Of a stretch of 64,000 bases of DNA, positions 1 to 13,800 are shown piece by piece. Numbering within the stretch: the first letter of the stretch is position 1; each line of letters begins with the position of its first letter. This stretch comes from Hoplostethus atlanticus. Taxonomy: Eukaryota; Chordata; Actinopteri; Trachichthyiformes; Trachichthyidae. The stretch lies in NCBI GenBank assembly GCA_034670405.1, contig JAXDDX010000011.1, forward strand, positions 6,218,501 to 6,282,500. The letters are read 5' to 3'. The notes below the pieces were generated by a model. That model searched no databases, was not told the origin of the DNA, and saw only the letters and a list, made by a program, of their open reading frames with translations. Made by a program: the position numbers and the translations under genes.

Positions 1-30
1 GCACGCACGCACGCACGCACGCACGCACGT
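1..30. repeat. (GCAC)n microsatellite
   Basis: About seven perfect tetranucleotide units cut by the window edge. The alternating purine-pyrimidine run is prone to Z-DNA. Confidence 0.95.
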
Positions 31-339
31 GCTGGCTTCCGATTTTTTCCCGTTCTTTTCTGGAGTCCCTAAACTGGGCTCCCGGTCGGTATCTGACTGA
101 TTGTTAAAGAGGCATTGGAAAATACAAGAGTGGCGGCACATTAAAGAAGCATGACATTTCCACTTGTCACCACTAGAGGGCACTGAAAGCAACACAACGG
201 CAGGCTTGGGCACCACAAAATACAAGATAATACAGAAGAAAAACCATATAATCAGGCTTTAGCCAGAATGAAGAAAGAAAGCCATTTAAATAATATAGCA
301 AGTGACCCTTTCTAGATAAACTAAACACTGATGTCAGTT

Positions 340-1696
340 GTACTGTACGAATAGAACAACTTATTTATTGGAATTATAATACATGGAAATAAATTACTCG
401 AAAAAAGTCCCCGTCCCCCCCTCCCAAAAATATCTCTCATTTATTATCAGTTGGCTCTCAGCATTCCTTGAGATAGTGGGATGATGAGCGGAGTCCTTTT
501 TCCTTCTCCTTTGCCAAAGCTTGAAGATGTTCACTGCTTTAGAGGAGAGGACTGTGGGCTCTTGTGCGGTGGAGGATGGCTGCATGGTTTAAAAACATTT
601 TCTCATGTCAAACCACAGAGCAACTCCCCCTGTCTGAGAGGGAGATGGGAGTCATTACTTCTTCCTATTGCTTTTAAGACACGTACAATTGGGAAGAACC
701 AAAGCACTCTGGATTTCAGTCTTGTTTTATGGCACCACTGCCGATGGCTTTTAAATATACTCCTCTGTCGGGTGGTTGGTTTGTGCTATCTAGAACTCGG
801 CGATTCAGAGAACAACAACAAACAAACAGTGTACAAAACCAGATCTCCGTAATGTGCAGATCCATCCGCCGTGTCGGTGGCTGGCAGAGAAACAGCACAA
901 CGATCCCTTATAGGTCAGAAGAATGTCTGGTTGGTGTCAGGACACCAGCTTTGAAGAGAGGAAATACAGCTCTACACTTCCTCACTGCATGTTAACGTGG
1001 ATAGGAAATGAAAATCCCTCCTGTGTCCTGTGGTCTTGTGGAGTGAATGAATGTGTGGTGTGTTTCCTACAGCAAACATCTAGTGTACAGTAGTTTTGTA
1101 CCTCGCTGGCTCGGCATGGTGGTGCACCTCCTCTTTGAAGTCACCTGGATGCCACCATCATCCTCTACTTCGGCGGACTAACAGACTAAATCCCAAATTG
1201 GCGTTAAAAGAGGTGGGGCAGAATTTACAGATTAAAAAGCGTCGTCCTAAAAGAGAAGTGCATCCGCTGAGAGGAAATCGGAGCGGGAGAGGGAGATCTG
1301 TGTCAGACATCTCTGGAGAGAAGAGGAGGGGAAGAGCTTCCCACTTGTCGGTGATAATGTTTTGGCCCAAAATGTTGAGAGAAAGGTAAATTTGGCAGTA
1401 GTGTAGTAGAATAGTATAGAGGTCAGTCCTTCATTATCTGATAGACAACATCCATTTTTCTGGAGTCTCATCCTGAGTAGTTTCACAGGGGGATTGTGGG
1501 ATTGAGGAGACTGGGGTTGGAGGATAATAATGACCCCTTCACTTGAAGCCGGTGGAAGATGGATGGCAAGCAGAAATGGAAACTCATCCCTTTTCATGTG
1601 CACCGTTTTCTTAGTCTAGGTCCTCCTTCTGTGTCCAGACTATGTGTATTGAAATGCGTTTGTGTATGTGTGCGTGTGTATGTTTGCGCGTGACAG
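340..1696 (-). other. sipa1l1: sipa1l1 3' UTR (inferred)
   Basis: About 1.35 kb follows the stop without another plausible exon. It starts with a CA-rich tract (1640-1690). Its end is set by the candidate poly(A) signal at 364-369. Short open frames here share nothing with known proteins and look like chance. Confidence 0.6.
364..369 (-). terminator. candidate poly(A) signal AATAAA
   Basis: The plus-strand TTTATT is AATAAA on the minus strand, inside AATAAATAA, with T/GT-rich sequence (TTGTTCT) just downstream. It is the best signal I found between the stop codon and the left edge. Confidence 0.5.
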
Positions 1697-1840
1697 TCAG
1701 TTCATGTCGATGGTGTTGAAGACCCACTCGGTGAATTTCTTGAGCTTGGCAGCGGAGGTCTGCGACTCCTCCTGCAGTCTCTGGTTGTCCTCCCACAGCC
1801 GCTTGATCTGGGCCTGCAGCCGCACCTTTTCCTCGCGCTC
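1697..1840 (-). CDS. sipa1l1: sipa1l1 coding exon 22, C-terminus (residues 1792-1838 and stop)
   Basis: Encodes [19 protein letters not shown], then [16 protein letters not shown] and [12 protein letters not shown] followed by TGA. Human ends [12 protein letters not shown]. It completes the leucine-zipper-like coiled coil. A CA-rich run begins within a few bases after the stop. Confidence 0.97.
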   Translation of the reverse strand, partial: EREEKVRLQAQIKRLWEDNQRLQEESQTSAAKLKKFTEWVFNTIDMN

Positions 1841-4800
1841 CTGGGTGAGATGTTAAAAGGTTGGAGAGCAATTACATTTACACTTTACACGTTAGGTACG
1901 TTTGGAAAAACAACATTAGAATAACATTTTAGTAATTGAAAACTAAAACCACTTTTTCAGCAGCAATTCAACAAATTTGCTCCAGCTTCAAGTCTCCCCC
2001 ATTCTCATTCTAATACCAACAGAAACAACTGCAGATACATTGCTGCCTTCAGAGATGTAATCCACAGCACTATGTGCACCAAGCAAAAATAATGCATGTC
2101 TTGTGGGGACTGCTTTCAGCAGCACACAATTACTTTAAGTATCCACTTTATTAGGTACACCTCCCCAATCGTACAAACAGTGTACTCCTCCAGGCAGTGA
2201 GTTGAATCAAACAGACAGTCAGGAGGTTCAGTTACTGTTCAACTAAATGTTGGAATTGGCAAGACATGTGTGTATGTGTGCATGTGTGTATGGGAAAGTC
2301 ATTAGTGTTTAGTTTAGTGTTCATTAGTGCAATAAGCCAAAAGCAAAATTATACCTGTGCTATCCTTCCAGGTGATGTGGAGGAAAAGTAATGGTTGGAC
2401 TGATTGTAACAAAGTCTGAGTCAGCAGCTGACAACGATAAGCAGAGCAGAACGAAAACTACAGTGACTTTGTGTTTCTATGGAACACAAAACAAGCTGGG
2501 CTGTTTTTTTTGTTTTTTTTTTTACATCTTACAGCCTTTTTACCGCTTATCCACTGTATGCAAATTAACCCACTGCTTTCATTTTTCATCTCAACTGGCG
2601 CCTGAACAGAAAGGAGGATGCTGAAAATAACCCCTTAGCAAAGCACAGAGTGGAGACGGTGTGTATGGAGACAAAAGTTATCTATACACCAAAAGGAAAC
2701 CAACTATGCACGTATGCATGTGTCTGTATGTATATGACTGTGTATGTGTGTTTCTTTGTGTATGTGTATTCTCTCCTACCTTCTTCAAGTCATCTTGGAG
2801 CATCTTGACCATAGCTTCCAGCTTAGTGACCTTCCTCTCCAGCCCTATATGACCCTCACTGGGCAAAGGAAACGGAGGAGGACCATTAGTACCCTTGGTT
2901 AAAGGACTACACAGACCTTTGGGGGCATTGCCACGTTGGTCAACTTACCCTTTATGTGAATAAAAGGATTGACAAAAAATTGACAACAAATTTTCTTTGT
3001 TTTTTTTCAGTAGTTAACTACTTTTACCTATATAGTTTAGGTAGTTAACTACATATGTTCCTTTTAAAAGCAAAGCTGCAGGCCTATCTTTTCCTTCTCA
3101 TATCTCATAATCCAAGCCTCATTTTCTCCACTCAGCTCATAAATTAAATGGACATTTGTTCACTGTTTTTGTTGCAATTATTTATTTATCAGCAACTTTA
3201 CAACAGAAGTTGTATTTCTCATTTTATGAGAATTAATTTATAATACATATTAACATCCAAGTGATCTGATAAGTCAAATAGAAGTTTCAACTGCGCTTTA
3301 TGAGCCTGTAAAACAGATCCAGCCCTGCTTTATCAAAAAGTGCTACTGGTTGCTAATCGACAAGCCAGTTTTAGGTGCAAGCACTTGTATGTCTCTACTG
3401 TACCTGTAATCACCGATTATAACACCATTTGGGGTATTACAACCACGTAATATGGTGTGTGTTACCTGGATGAGGGCCTGGACGGTGGTGCAGACTGCAG
3501 CTCTATGTGGGGCTGCTGGGGACTGGAGGCACCACTTCGGTGATTTGAATCCCCAAACGCAAAGCCTCTCTGGACTGGGGAGAGAGAGAGAGAGAGAGAA
3601 AGAAAGAGAGAAAGAGAGAGCGCGAGAGAGAGAGAGAGAGAGACAGCGATGAAAAATATTTTTAAAAATGAGAAATGTGACAATACATTGAACAAGAGGT
3701 CTTTGTTCATGGGTGTGCATGTATTTAAAATCTTGTTGAGAGATTTTCCTTGAGAGAAGGTCAAAGGTAACAACATGTGAAAATAGATAGTCTATGTGTG
3801 CGCATACTGGGTTTTTACTATGAGGTCCAGACTTGTGTGTCCTCACAACTGAAAAGGAGCTTAGTGAAATATCCCCATGATCAATATATGCGCTCATGCA
3901 AGAAAAAAAATCAAAGGTGACCAAGCTCTCCGAAGGAAAGGACGCTGTCTATGTAGGTGTGGTTATGTGTGTTTCTCTCACTCTCAAAGGTGTTGGCCAC
4001 ATCCACCAGGTGTGTCCAGTCCAGGGGGCTGTCCCTGTCTGAAGGTGGCAGGGGCATCAGCTCCTGTGGGATGGGTCCACGCTGACGCTCCACCAGCTCC
4101 ACCAGTGACGTGTCAGATGCAGACAAGTCACCTAGAAATGGAGAGAATGGCAAGAGTGTTTGGCAAGAATGGCAAGTTCAGAATGGCAGGGGAAGTTCAG
4201 GGCAAGATTTGCCTTAAAATACAATTTACGTAAATATTATTTCTATGATCTTAGACAGGCTGGGCTTGACAGGCTTGAGTCTACTTTAGTTAACTGTTGA
4301 AAATGACTAGATAATGGCTTACAACACACCCACTGAAAGCCTCAGTCCACTGAATGAACACACTGACATGAATGCACACATTTCCTATTCAATATTAGCT
4401 TTCTATACTCCTTCACATTTAGCTTACCCAAACCCAATAGACCCCTATTTCCTAATTTATCTACTCACATATTTTCATAAACATATTTTCAATCAAAAGG
4501 GGGCAGCAGATACACAGCCACTGCTTCAAGCAGCAGCAGATTTGCCACACACACATGCACACAGCTGCACCCTTCTAGTTTGACTCTCTCAGTAAGGTGG
4601 TCACTGACAGTGTTATCAGCAAAGATAAACCAGATGCCTTAGCCTGGATGTTTAGACCCCATGTCCTGCACTGTTCAACTCCATGGACAGAATGACCAGA
4701 TAATATGAGGAATTATGGCTACCAAATATTAATAATTCTACTAAAATATTGGAATGTATGGCCTGAAATTTCCATCACTTCACAGCAAATATTATGAAAT

Positions 4801-7800
4801 GCATTAACGACAAATCCTCAACTGACTACACCACAATTGAGCTCAATTCAATCAATTCACATTGATTGAAAAACTTTTAACCATGAGAACAGAGCCCATC
4901 TGTATAAAACATCTCTACAGTAAAACCCTTATGGCCTTGTTCCTCCGCCTTACCGTGGAGCTTGACACCAAGCTTATAAGAGGGACGACGGAGGGGCACC
5001 CCACGGGTGGTGGGCGAGCGTGGCACGGTAGAGCAGCTGAAGAGAACGTCGGAGCTGAGCGCCGGTTCGACCACCGAGTCACTCAGGGTAGGAAGCCTCT
5101 GGCCACGGTAGATGCTCTCATCTGACAGGGTGCGATGGAGCGAGCGACGATGGCTGGGAGGCTGGCCCGGTGGAGACGGCTGGGAGGAGGGGAGAGAAGG
5201 AGGGATGGGAAGAGAGATAAGAAAAGGGGGGCTGGGTGGAGCAGTGCTGGTGAGGGATAAGTGTTATTGTTATTTACCATTTCACAGGTTCTGATGTAAC
5301 TATCCCTTGTGCTATGTGGGTGGGCACATGCGCACAAACCAGGCATGTCAATTCTATGTCTAATCTATGTCAAAGACCCTGCATCATTTGCCACCAAAAC
5401 GTCAAAACCTGCTTACTGGGGACAAAGTGGAGCAATGCCTGATGATGCCCATGGTGGATACCTGGCTTGGATGTAAGAGTGTGACTGACAGTGGGTCTTA
5501 TTGGGGTTATCAAGTGGGCACCTCCCATCACAGAGGTTTGGTTGAATTAGACCCACGGCATCTGCAGAAAGTATTGTATTAGGAAAGGTATCAGTGATGA
5601 TCCGATTCAAAACAGAACTGATGCAACCAGGGTTAATCTAGCCCCGTTTGAATGGTCAATCAATAGTTATACTACTTATATACTACCAAAACAACAAGAG
5701 CTGTAGAAGCCTAGCTAGCAGCAGTACCTTGTCGTTTTGTTTATTTAGTTTAAGGGTGAAATTTCCTTTTAATGTTTCTGTCAATAGGTAGTTTCAGTAG
5801 CAAGATTCACAAGCATGCTAGCAGTAGTACCTTGTCCTTGTGTCTGCGTGGTGGTGGGGGGCTATCGGTGGCGCTGTGCCTCTTCAGGTCTTCCTCCATG
5901 GTGGACTTGGCATGGGGCTGGGGGGAGTGCATGTCCCTCAGAGAGGGCCTGGCCGCTGGGGTTGGAACAACCTCCACTCCACTCTCTCCTGGAGACTTCC
6001 TAACACACACAGACACACACACACACTCGAGGTTAGCTAATCACAACCCTGTGATGAATAATGCCTGCAGCACTACCAATGTGACTACAATCCGAGGAGA
6101 CTTTTGACATGATGGCTGGATGTGGATATTCAGCTTAACAGCAGTGCCTTTTATTTTATTAGAAACGGTTACTGCATTTCTGTTTATGTCTTTAGTGTAA
6201 TATTTCCTTCAACCACAAGAGGACAATCAAGAAGTATGTTTATTATGTTGTCTATCAAAAAGGAGGTAGGTAGTACTAGGGTTAGAGAAGCAGACTTCCT
6301 CCCACTGACTATCCTGGGAGAACTGATGAGAAAGAGGACTGGTGTCTTTAACTGGTGTCTGCTGAGATAAGTAAGAAAGTTACAACAAAGAATAGGATGA
6401 ATTGTGTAAATCTCCTATCAATCGTTTCAACTTTTGGACTTGAGTCCAGCCTTACTTGCGTGTGTCTCCAAAGTCCACCGAGTTGATGGTGGAGCCGGGC
6501 TTCCTCCAGCCAATCAGGTACTTGGACTGAGCTCCCTGGCGGGGGTAGAAACTCTTGGGCCCGGGGGAAACGGACGACTGGGAGGAAGGGGAGGTGGCTG
6601 AAGAAGAGGAGTCCTCTCTGGGCGAGCTATGGCCAGAGTGCCTGGAGCTGAGAGAGGAAGAGGATGTGAGGGGTTAATCATGGTGGTGACGGACCACCAG
6701 CAAGGAAGATGAGACGATGTAAGTTAAAGTCATGCTTGAAAGTTTGTTAACCCTACAAGGGATGGTGATTATTTCATATATGATCTTATAAAATCCTTAT
6801 CTAAACCTCAAATCTTAATTAAGATCTCCCAAATAAAGAACATATGCAAAAATATGATACATTTTTATTGTTAATTTAACAAAACTCACATCCCTGTGCG
6901 CAAAAATATGTGAACTGGCTCCTCCTTTAGCAGCAATGACTTGGAGTAAACTTCTCCTGTAGCCACTGATCAGTCTCTTCCTGGAGGGATTTTCTCCCAC
7001 TCCTCCTTACAGAACTCGACCAACTCAGTGAGGTTTGAGGTCTCACATGAACAGACGCTTCAGGTCCTGACACAGCATCTCAATGGATTTAGGTCAGGAC
7101 TGTGACTTGGCCAATGCAAAACACTAAACTTCTTCTTTCTGAGTCATTCTTTGGTAGATTTGCTTGAATGTTTAGGATCATAGTCTTGTTGAACAGCCAC
7201 TGTCAGCCCAGCTTTAGCTCTCAGACTGATGGGCTGACGTTCTGTTCTGTCCAGAGAATAGATTTCCAGGAATCTTCAGGTTTGTCCAGGTGGTCTCGGG
7301 CAAACGTAAGACGGGCAGCTTCTTCCTGGCTACCATTGCAGGAAAGCCACTTCCAGCCCATATTCTGGCCCATATTCTTGCACTGGAATCTTTTTGATAT
7401 GACTTTATAACCTTCCCAGACTGATGCTCACTCACTACTTCTTCCTGAGGTCCTCTGAGGTCTCCTTAGATCACAGCATACTGTTTTTCTTTCAACTGCA
7501 TGGTAACACCAAACTGACCAGGTTTCTCTCCTGTATTTATGGGAGTGACACAAAGATCTAGCCTTTGATTGGTTAACTTCATACCCAATTATTTAACCAG
7601 CTCATTCTACTACTACTACTTGAACTAATGCAAGAGGAGGTTCACTTATATTTGCACCTGCATTTTCATTTTACTGCATGCACAATTTCCTCTAAAAAAA
7701 ACTAACTTTGATTAGGTAAGGATTGCATGGTAAAAACTCAAAATTGCACAAGGGGTTCACAAGCTTTCAAGCATGATTGCATACAAGTGGCATCATAATC

Positions 7801-10800
7801 CCGGGTGCTGAAACCATCTTAAGGTAAAAGACATTCCTGCAGATGTAAAAGTTGCAAAGTTAAATCAGTGACAGAACCAATTAATATTGCTGACCCTGAC
7901 GGTTATATTGTTTAGAGAAGGGCCTTCAGCCACTTAGAAATAGGCCATCAACCAATCCCAACCCATGGTTTAGAAAACATTGAAACATTAACAGACTAAG
8001 ATGGGGAAAGTATGTGAACCTCTAGGATAATGACTTCTATGAAAGGGGGTAACTGAAGTCAGGTAATCCTTGAGATGACATTCAGGTGTGGGTTAGAGGT
8101 GTCCTGTCATATAAAAACCTGTGGAAGAATTTATTGTATCTTGATTTTCTATGTACCCGTTATGACTCTAGTTAGTAGGGCATGATGAACTGATCAGATC
8201 CTGGATGCACGCTTCATTAACTATGTTCCTATATGGATTGTGTTTAGATATAATGGAAGGCCTGTCTCGTGAGAGAGAGGAAAGTCCTTCAGCCATGCTC
8301 CTGATGAGAAGCATCCCTCACAGAAGAGATTGTTCACACTAACGATTAGCTTGACCTTTTAGATGTTTAGAAACTAGCCCCCTTGTCCTCCCTTTGCTTG
8401 ATAATCTCTGTTCAGACGTTTCTCTGGCAGAGATCGGCATACCCTATGTGTACCTCTCTCCTGAGCGTTCAGCTTTTTGTTACCAAATACTTATACTAAA
8501 TCACAACACGACTTGACTCTGAATCTTTAGTTAAACACTTTTATTCAACACAACCCCACAATGTTTGGTTACCAAACAGAATCTGCTCTCCAAAAAAGAG
8601 ATCTGTTGAAGTGGAATCTGCCCCAGTCAAAAGAAATTTGAGTTGACGAGGCTCATAAGGCTGGAAAAGGCTACAAAAGCATTTCCAAAGACTTGGTCCT
8701 CAATCAGTCTGCAGTCAGACAGATTGTATACAAATGGAGAAAATCGCTGCTCTTTTTTGTGTGTTACTTGTTAAATCAATGTATTCATTTATTTTTATGA
8801 CTTAGATGAAGATAAGACCATATTTTAGGGGCCATATATACAGGAATGTACTTAAAAAGGTTCACAAACTTTTTCTCACAATTGTACATTCCTGAGTTTA
8901 TTACAGAAGGAAAGTTATATGAAAGTATCAACTACAGTCTAGGCAAACTTTGCCAACTCATTCTGAACTCTTCGTCTCGCTCTCTTAGTCTTTTCGTCTC
9001 ACTCTCGTCCCCGCCACCCCCTTTCTGACTGAATTTAAAGCCAATGTTGGATAGACTCATGTACTGTAACTCTGTCTGAGGTGCTGAGGTGAGACTTGCT
9101 GAAACGGGGAGCTAGGGCTTCGAATTTCTCTGGGCTCCAGACATCAGTTCCACTATGCAAAGCTGGACAATGTTCCACATTTCCAGAAAGGACTTGGAGA
9201 AGCCTAATGTGGAAAGATAAGGGGGAGTCAAGAATAGTTCTGCTGTGGCTGGTTTCCAGGAAAGCCTTGTTGACAGGGAGGTGGCCTATCGTATGTTTCT
9301 CTTGGCCGAAGGAATATCGGGTTGAGTAATGAGAGTTGGAAACATGTCATAGATGTCATGCGAAAACTGTGTTGATGCATGACGAAGTGGATGAGGTCAG
9401 TTTTGGAGGATTGAAATTAGTTAAAGCTGCAATAAATAACGTACATGACATTAAAATAATAAATAAATGGCATAAATTATACATTATCAATTCGTGACCC
9501 TGTGTGTACGTGCCTAAATCCTCATTTGCCTGAAATCGGCTTTTCAATGATGCTGGGGATCTTTTGGGGCAAATACCACCTGCTGTGGGCACGGCCAAGC
9601 TGTGGCTATCAAGGTGAGGCTGGCGGCCACAGCAACAGTGCCAGAAAGCAGTAAGAAAAGACAGAACAGACAAAGTGTGGGTATCAGACGCCCGTTCAAG
9701 AACACAGATGAACATCGGCATTGCTTTTAAATTGCAGACTGGCTGCATTCACTGTCTGCTTCTTTGACACCTTAAGAGGCTTTACAGATGACGGGTGCCT
9801 CACCTTCAGGCTACATTCTGTTTCAAAGTAGACAGTGTTGGGGTGGGAAAAAACCACCCTAAAACAGTTAAAATCAGCTATTGGCAATGTACCTTGCATT
9901 TCTGGGCCCATTTTGTTGTTTGGTGTATTTTTCTTATTCCCATGGATAAGTACAATGGAGTTTAATAGGAGAATAATTTCCAACAATCTGAAACATCAGC
10001 AGTCAACCACAGGTTTGGTGTCAGTCCCTCAGAATCAAAGAACAAGGGCTTTTTCTCAAACCACCATTTTACACCAACGTTCAACAATCATACAGGGAGA
10101 AATCCATCATAGGAAGAGATACGAATTTATCCACTGACAGCAGCCTCAATAGTCCATAATGCAATGCAGCCACAAGACATGTTGTCTTGTAGACATGTTT
10201 CTCTACAAGACGCTCTTGCAATCGATATCGCTCTCTCCACCTACATGTAAAACCTGAATACAACAAGTCCCTGCCTGTTCTCTAGGGGCTGTGGGAAGTT
10301 TGTAGAATGTAGGAAATATGTAACTGAAGTAGAAGTAAACAAGGCAGATTGAGCGAAAGTGGATACAACGAAAAGGTAAATTACATCACTTCATCACAAA
10401 ATAACTCCTGGAATGCATTGAACATCATTGATTGATGATAAATAACTGTAAGTGTATCTGAGATTGCAATTTTCCTTTAAGTCTCTCTCTCTTATAGACA
10501 TTTTGATATCAGGACAAATACATACACATAGGCAAGGACACACAGACAGACCTGGAGTGTGATCCGGCATCACTCAGACTGTAGGTGCTGCTGTCCCTAA
10601 CCAGGAGGTGAGTAGGTGGGCTCCGGCCCGTCACTTCCAGGCTCCTCTCTCCTGGAGGTCCTGGGGACTCGGCAGCAGCAGGTGACCTCTCCAGCATCCT
10701 GCGGCCCCCCTCAGTGGGGCTGTGCCAGGGGGACGACACCCGCTCCCTGCCCTCCCTACCCTCCCTGGCCTCCCTACCCTCCCTCCCCTCCCTACCCTCC

Positions 10801-13800
10801 CTCCCCTCCCTCCCCTCCCTCCCTCCACTGGGAGCCATCAGGGAGCTGGCGCTGCCGTGGTGGGAGTGGGGGTGGGCGTGGTGAGAGGCTCCATAGGAGC
10901 TGGTGTCGATGCCACTGTCGGCCGAGGCTCCCTGGAGGTAGCCTCCTCCTCCCAGGCCATTGGGCTCCGTTTCTCCCTGGTCCCCACTGGACCCGCCACC
11001 GGCCCCCAGTTCATACCACTTGTCGCTGTCACTGTGGCCCCCGCTGGAGGCTGTGCTGGATAAAGTATTACTGCTGGAGTGACCAGAGTAAGGTCCGTCC
11101 GACTGCCACCGCAGACAGAAAGGAGAGAGGGGAGATGAGTTAGACTTGAGGTAAAATCACTGATTTTATGGCAAATAAGTTTTAAGTTGAGCAAGGAGCT
11201 TAATATAGTGCAGGAAAAAAAGCTGCTATTCTAGCCAGAGGGTTTGTGGACAATATCTATGAAAATCAATTATGGGTACACTATAAACAGATTTGTAAAA
11301 GAAAGGCCATGCCAACATTTTTATATCAATAGGTCACTAGGTTCCTGAGGGAAAAAATGTCCAGCAATCTGCAATTGTAGATTAGAGAGCCAGGTCTGGT
11401 GGAAGCCAGTGGTAGAAAGAGGGAGACTGTAAGGGGGTGTAAAGCCTGACCTGGCTGCCCTTCTTGGGGGACAAGTGGATGACCTGCTCCTGCCTCTGTA
11501 TGCGAGGGGCTCCAGAGTAGCCTGGACCAGACTTGGACACCGGGGCTTCTGAAACAAACACAAAAAAATGCACATGGCTAGGGTTGGTGACAAACACACA
11601 CACACAAACCCTGAGGTACACTCAGACAATAGTTCACTGCTCATTTGTGTGTATTCTGCTACTACAGCAATCATGCTTCTAGGAGGACACCGCTGCCATC
11701 GCTTTCATTCTGCCTCTGCAGAGTGTGTGAACAAAAACCCAGATCACTTGTCATCAAAAGCAACGCAGATCAAAAGGATAGTCGTCCCCAGACAGTCCCA
11801 GCTGGCTCTGTTTGTTTTGGGCAAGCTGTGCCGCATGAGAGGTTGTGTGTGTTCTGAAACAAAACTCAGGGTATAAATGGGACTGTTGTGTAATTGTCTA
11901 GATGTTATGCAACAAGACGCACACAGCGAAGATAGAACAAGCAGTTAATGACCAGAGTGCCGTGGGAGGGAGGAGAGAGAGATGGTAAAGAGAGGTGTCA
12001 TAATATCTGCCTGAGGTGAATCTAGTGGTGTCATGGAACGTAATTTGCACCATATTTCTTTATTACTCTGCATGGTCCTCTCTTCATACACCCACCCACC
12101 CACGGGGATTTTCTGCACTAATTAGGGTGGTTTGTGTTTGTGTGTGTGTCTGTAAGAAGGTATGCATGTGTGTGCATGCATACACTTAACATTTATGTGT
12201 GTGTACACCTGCATGTATGTGTGTATATGCTGTTTTATGCTTGTGAGTGTGTCATTTTGAAAGTGCATTTTGGTTCCTTGGGATTATGTTTAATGTAGTT
12301 GTGCAATTGTGGAAAAATCATGCCAACTAGCCCTTTTTTTGCATCCCGCCACTCAACATATAAATCAACCACCTGCTTGCCACATTTCAAGGAAAAGAGA
12401 GTGGGGAAAGAAGTGCCTGATGAGGGACCCAACATACACCAGGAACCAGGAACACACACCTTTTTCACCAGTGTGTTCCTGGCCTGCAGGCGGAGTCCTT
12501 TCAGACCAAAACCCTGTAGGGACAGTGTCTGCTGTCCTGCCTGCTTATGTGTGACAGAGATTGAGAGAAAAAGCGTGAGGGGGAGAGAGAGAGCGAGCTG
12601 CCCTCTGTGTGACTTCTGTTATTTCTGGATGGAGGATAGCCACATCATCAGTGTTGAAGATGAAGGGGTCAAGGGGTAAAACTAAGGGAGGGAGAGAGAG
12701 GCAGAGCCCTAAACCACAGAAACTGCAGGCGAGCCTGCTTAGAGCTGGACACTTGGCTGACTCGGGCTGAGCTGGCCCGGCATGCATCGTCCCACCCTGA
12801 CCATAAAGTCATGAGTGCTTTAGACAACCACATAATGAGTGGCTAGGTCCTTTCTCTGTGATTGCGGCGGTCAAAAACAGGTTCAGGACATGGCTGAAAT
12901 CAGGCTGGACAACAATAAACCAAAGCGACATCCTGCTGGGAATGAGACGAGTGGTAGAGGAGCTTGTAGTCTGTGAGGCCAAGCTGGAAAAAGCAATGCA
13001 TGGGAGAATAGTGTTGAGTAAATGAAAGGAAATGTGCAAAAGAATGAAAAAGGTGAATGAGATGAGAGACAGGAGGAGGGGGCGGGGGGTTGAGTCGTGA
13101 TACTCTTCGACCTTGAGGTGTGAGGAACACGCTGGAGGGAGGGAGGGAGGGAAAGGCACACAAAGAGTATGTTACACAACTGCACTGACAGGAAAGAAAG
13201 GCATTTCTCCTCTTTCTCTTTTCTGAATTAAACCTTAGAGAAACAGAAGGGAATAGGAGGGAGAGGAGGGATGAACAAAAAGTGAGAGGAGCAATGGAGA
13301 AAGAATTTGCCATGGTTTGTTTTTTAAATTGGAAGGAAGGCTTACTTCTTGGGCACCTTTCCTTTCTCTGTGAATCAACTTTTTCTTTTTCTGTCTTTCT
13401 CTCACTCTCGCTGCACCTTTTGGTCGGTTTGCAGAGACATTTTAAGACCCTCTTCATGTTGAGCAGTGAATTGCTCAGCTAGTTGAGGAGGAGGAGGTAG
13501 AGGAGGAGGAGGAAGAGTAGTGCTGTTCACAGGCAATGTGGTTGCTGTCAGAGCCAGTAGCTCAGCACAGGAAGGAGCCGCCACAAAAAAAACTGCCACT
13601 GGCAGATGAGGAGGCACACAGACACATGTGTACACACACACACACACATAAAGTCATACGCTAACAGATGCACAGTCACATTGTACACACAGCAATTCAC
13701 TCTCAACCACACACAAAGCCACACAAACGCACTCACTCTCACTGACAAACACACTTCCTGATTACCTTTCTGTCGTCTTCAAACACAGCAATATGGATGA

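Noticed and set aside
10616-11143. Plus-strand open frame of 175 codons, Pro-rich.
   Set aside because: It is the antisense shadow of exon 15, whose minus-strand frame matches SIPA1L1 and has proper splice sites.
13282-13457. Lys/Glu and Phe/Leu-rich frames around 12.9-13.5 kb.
   Set aside because: They come from purine-rich intron sequence and show no homology or splice logic.
13419-13480. Possible extra sipa1l1 exon in intron 13 (good pyrimidine tract and CAACTAG acceptor, donor AAAAG|GTGCAG, open frame [14 protein letters not shown]).
   Set aside because: Inserting it between exons 13 and 14 breaks the phase of exon 14, and the peptide matches no SIPA1L1 segment I know. RNA-seq could still show a poison exon.
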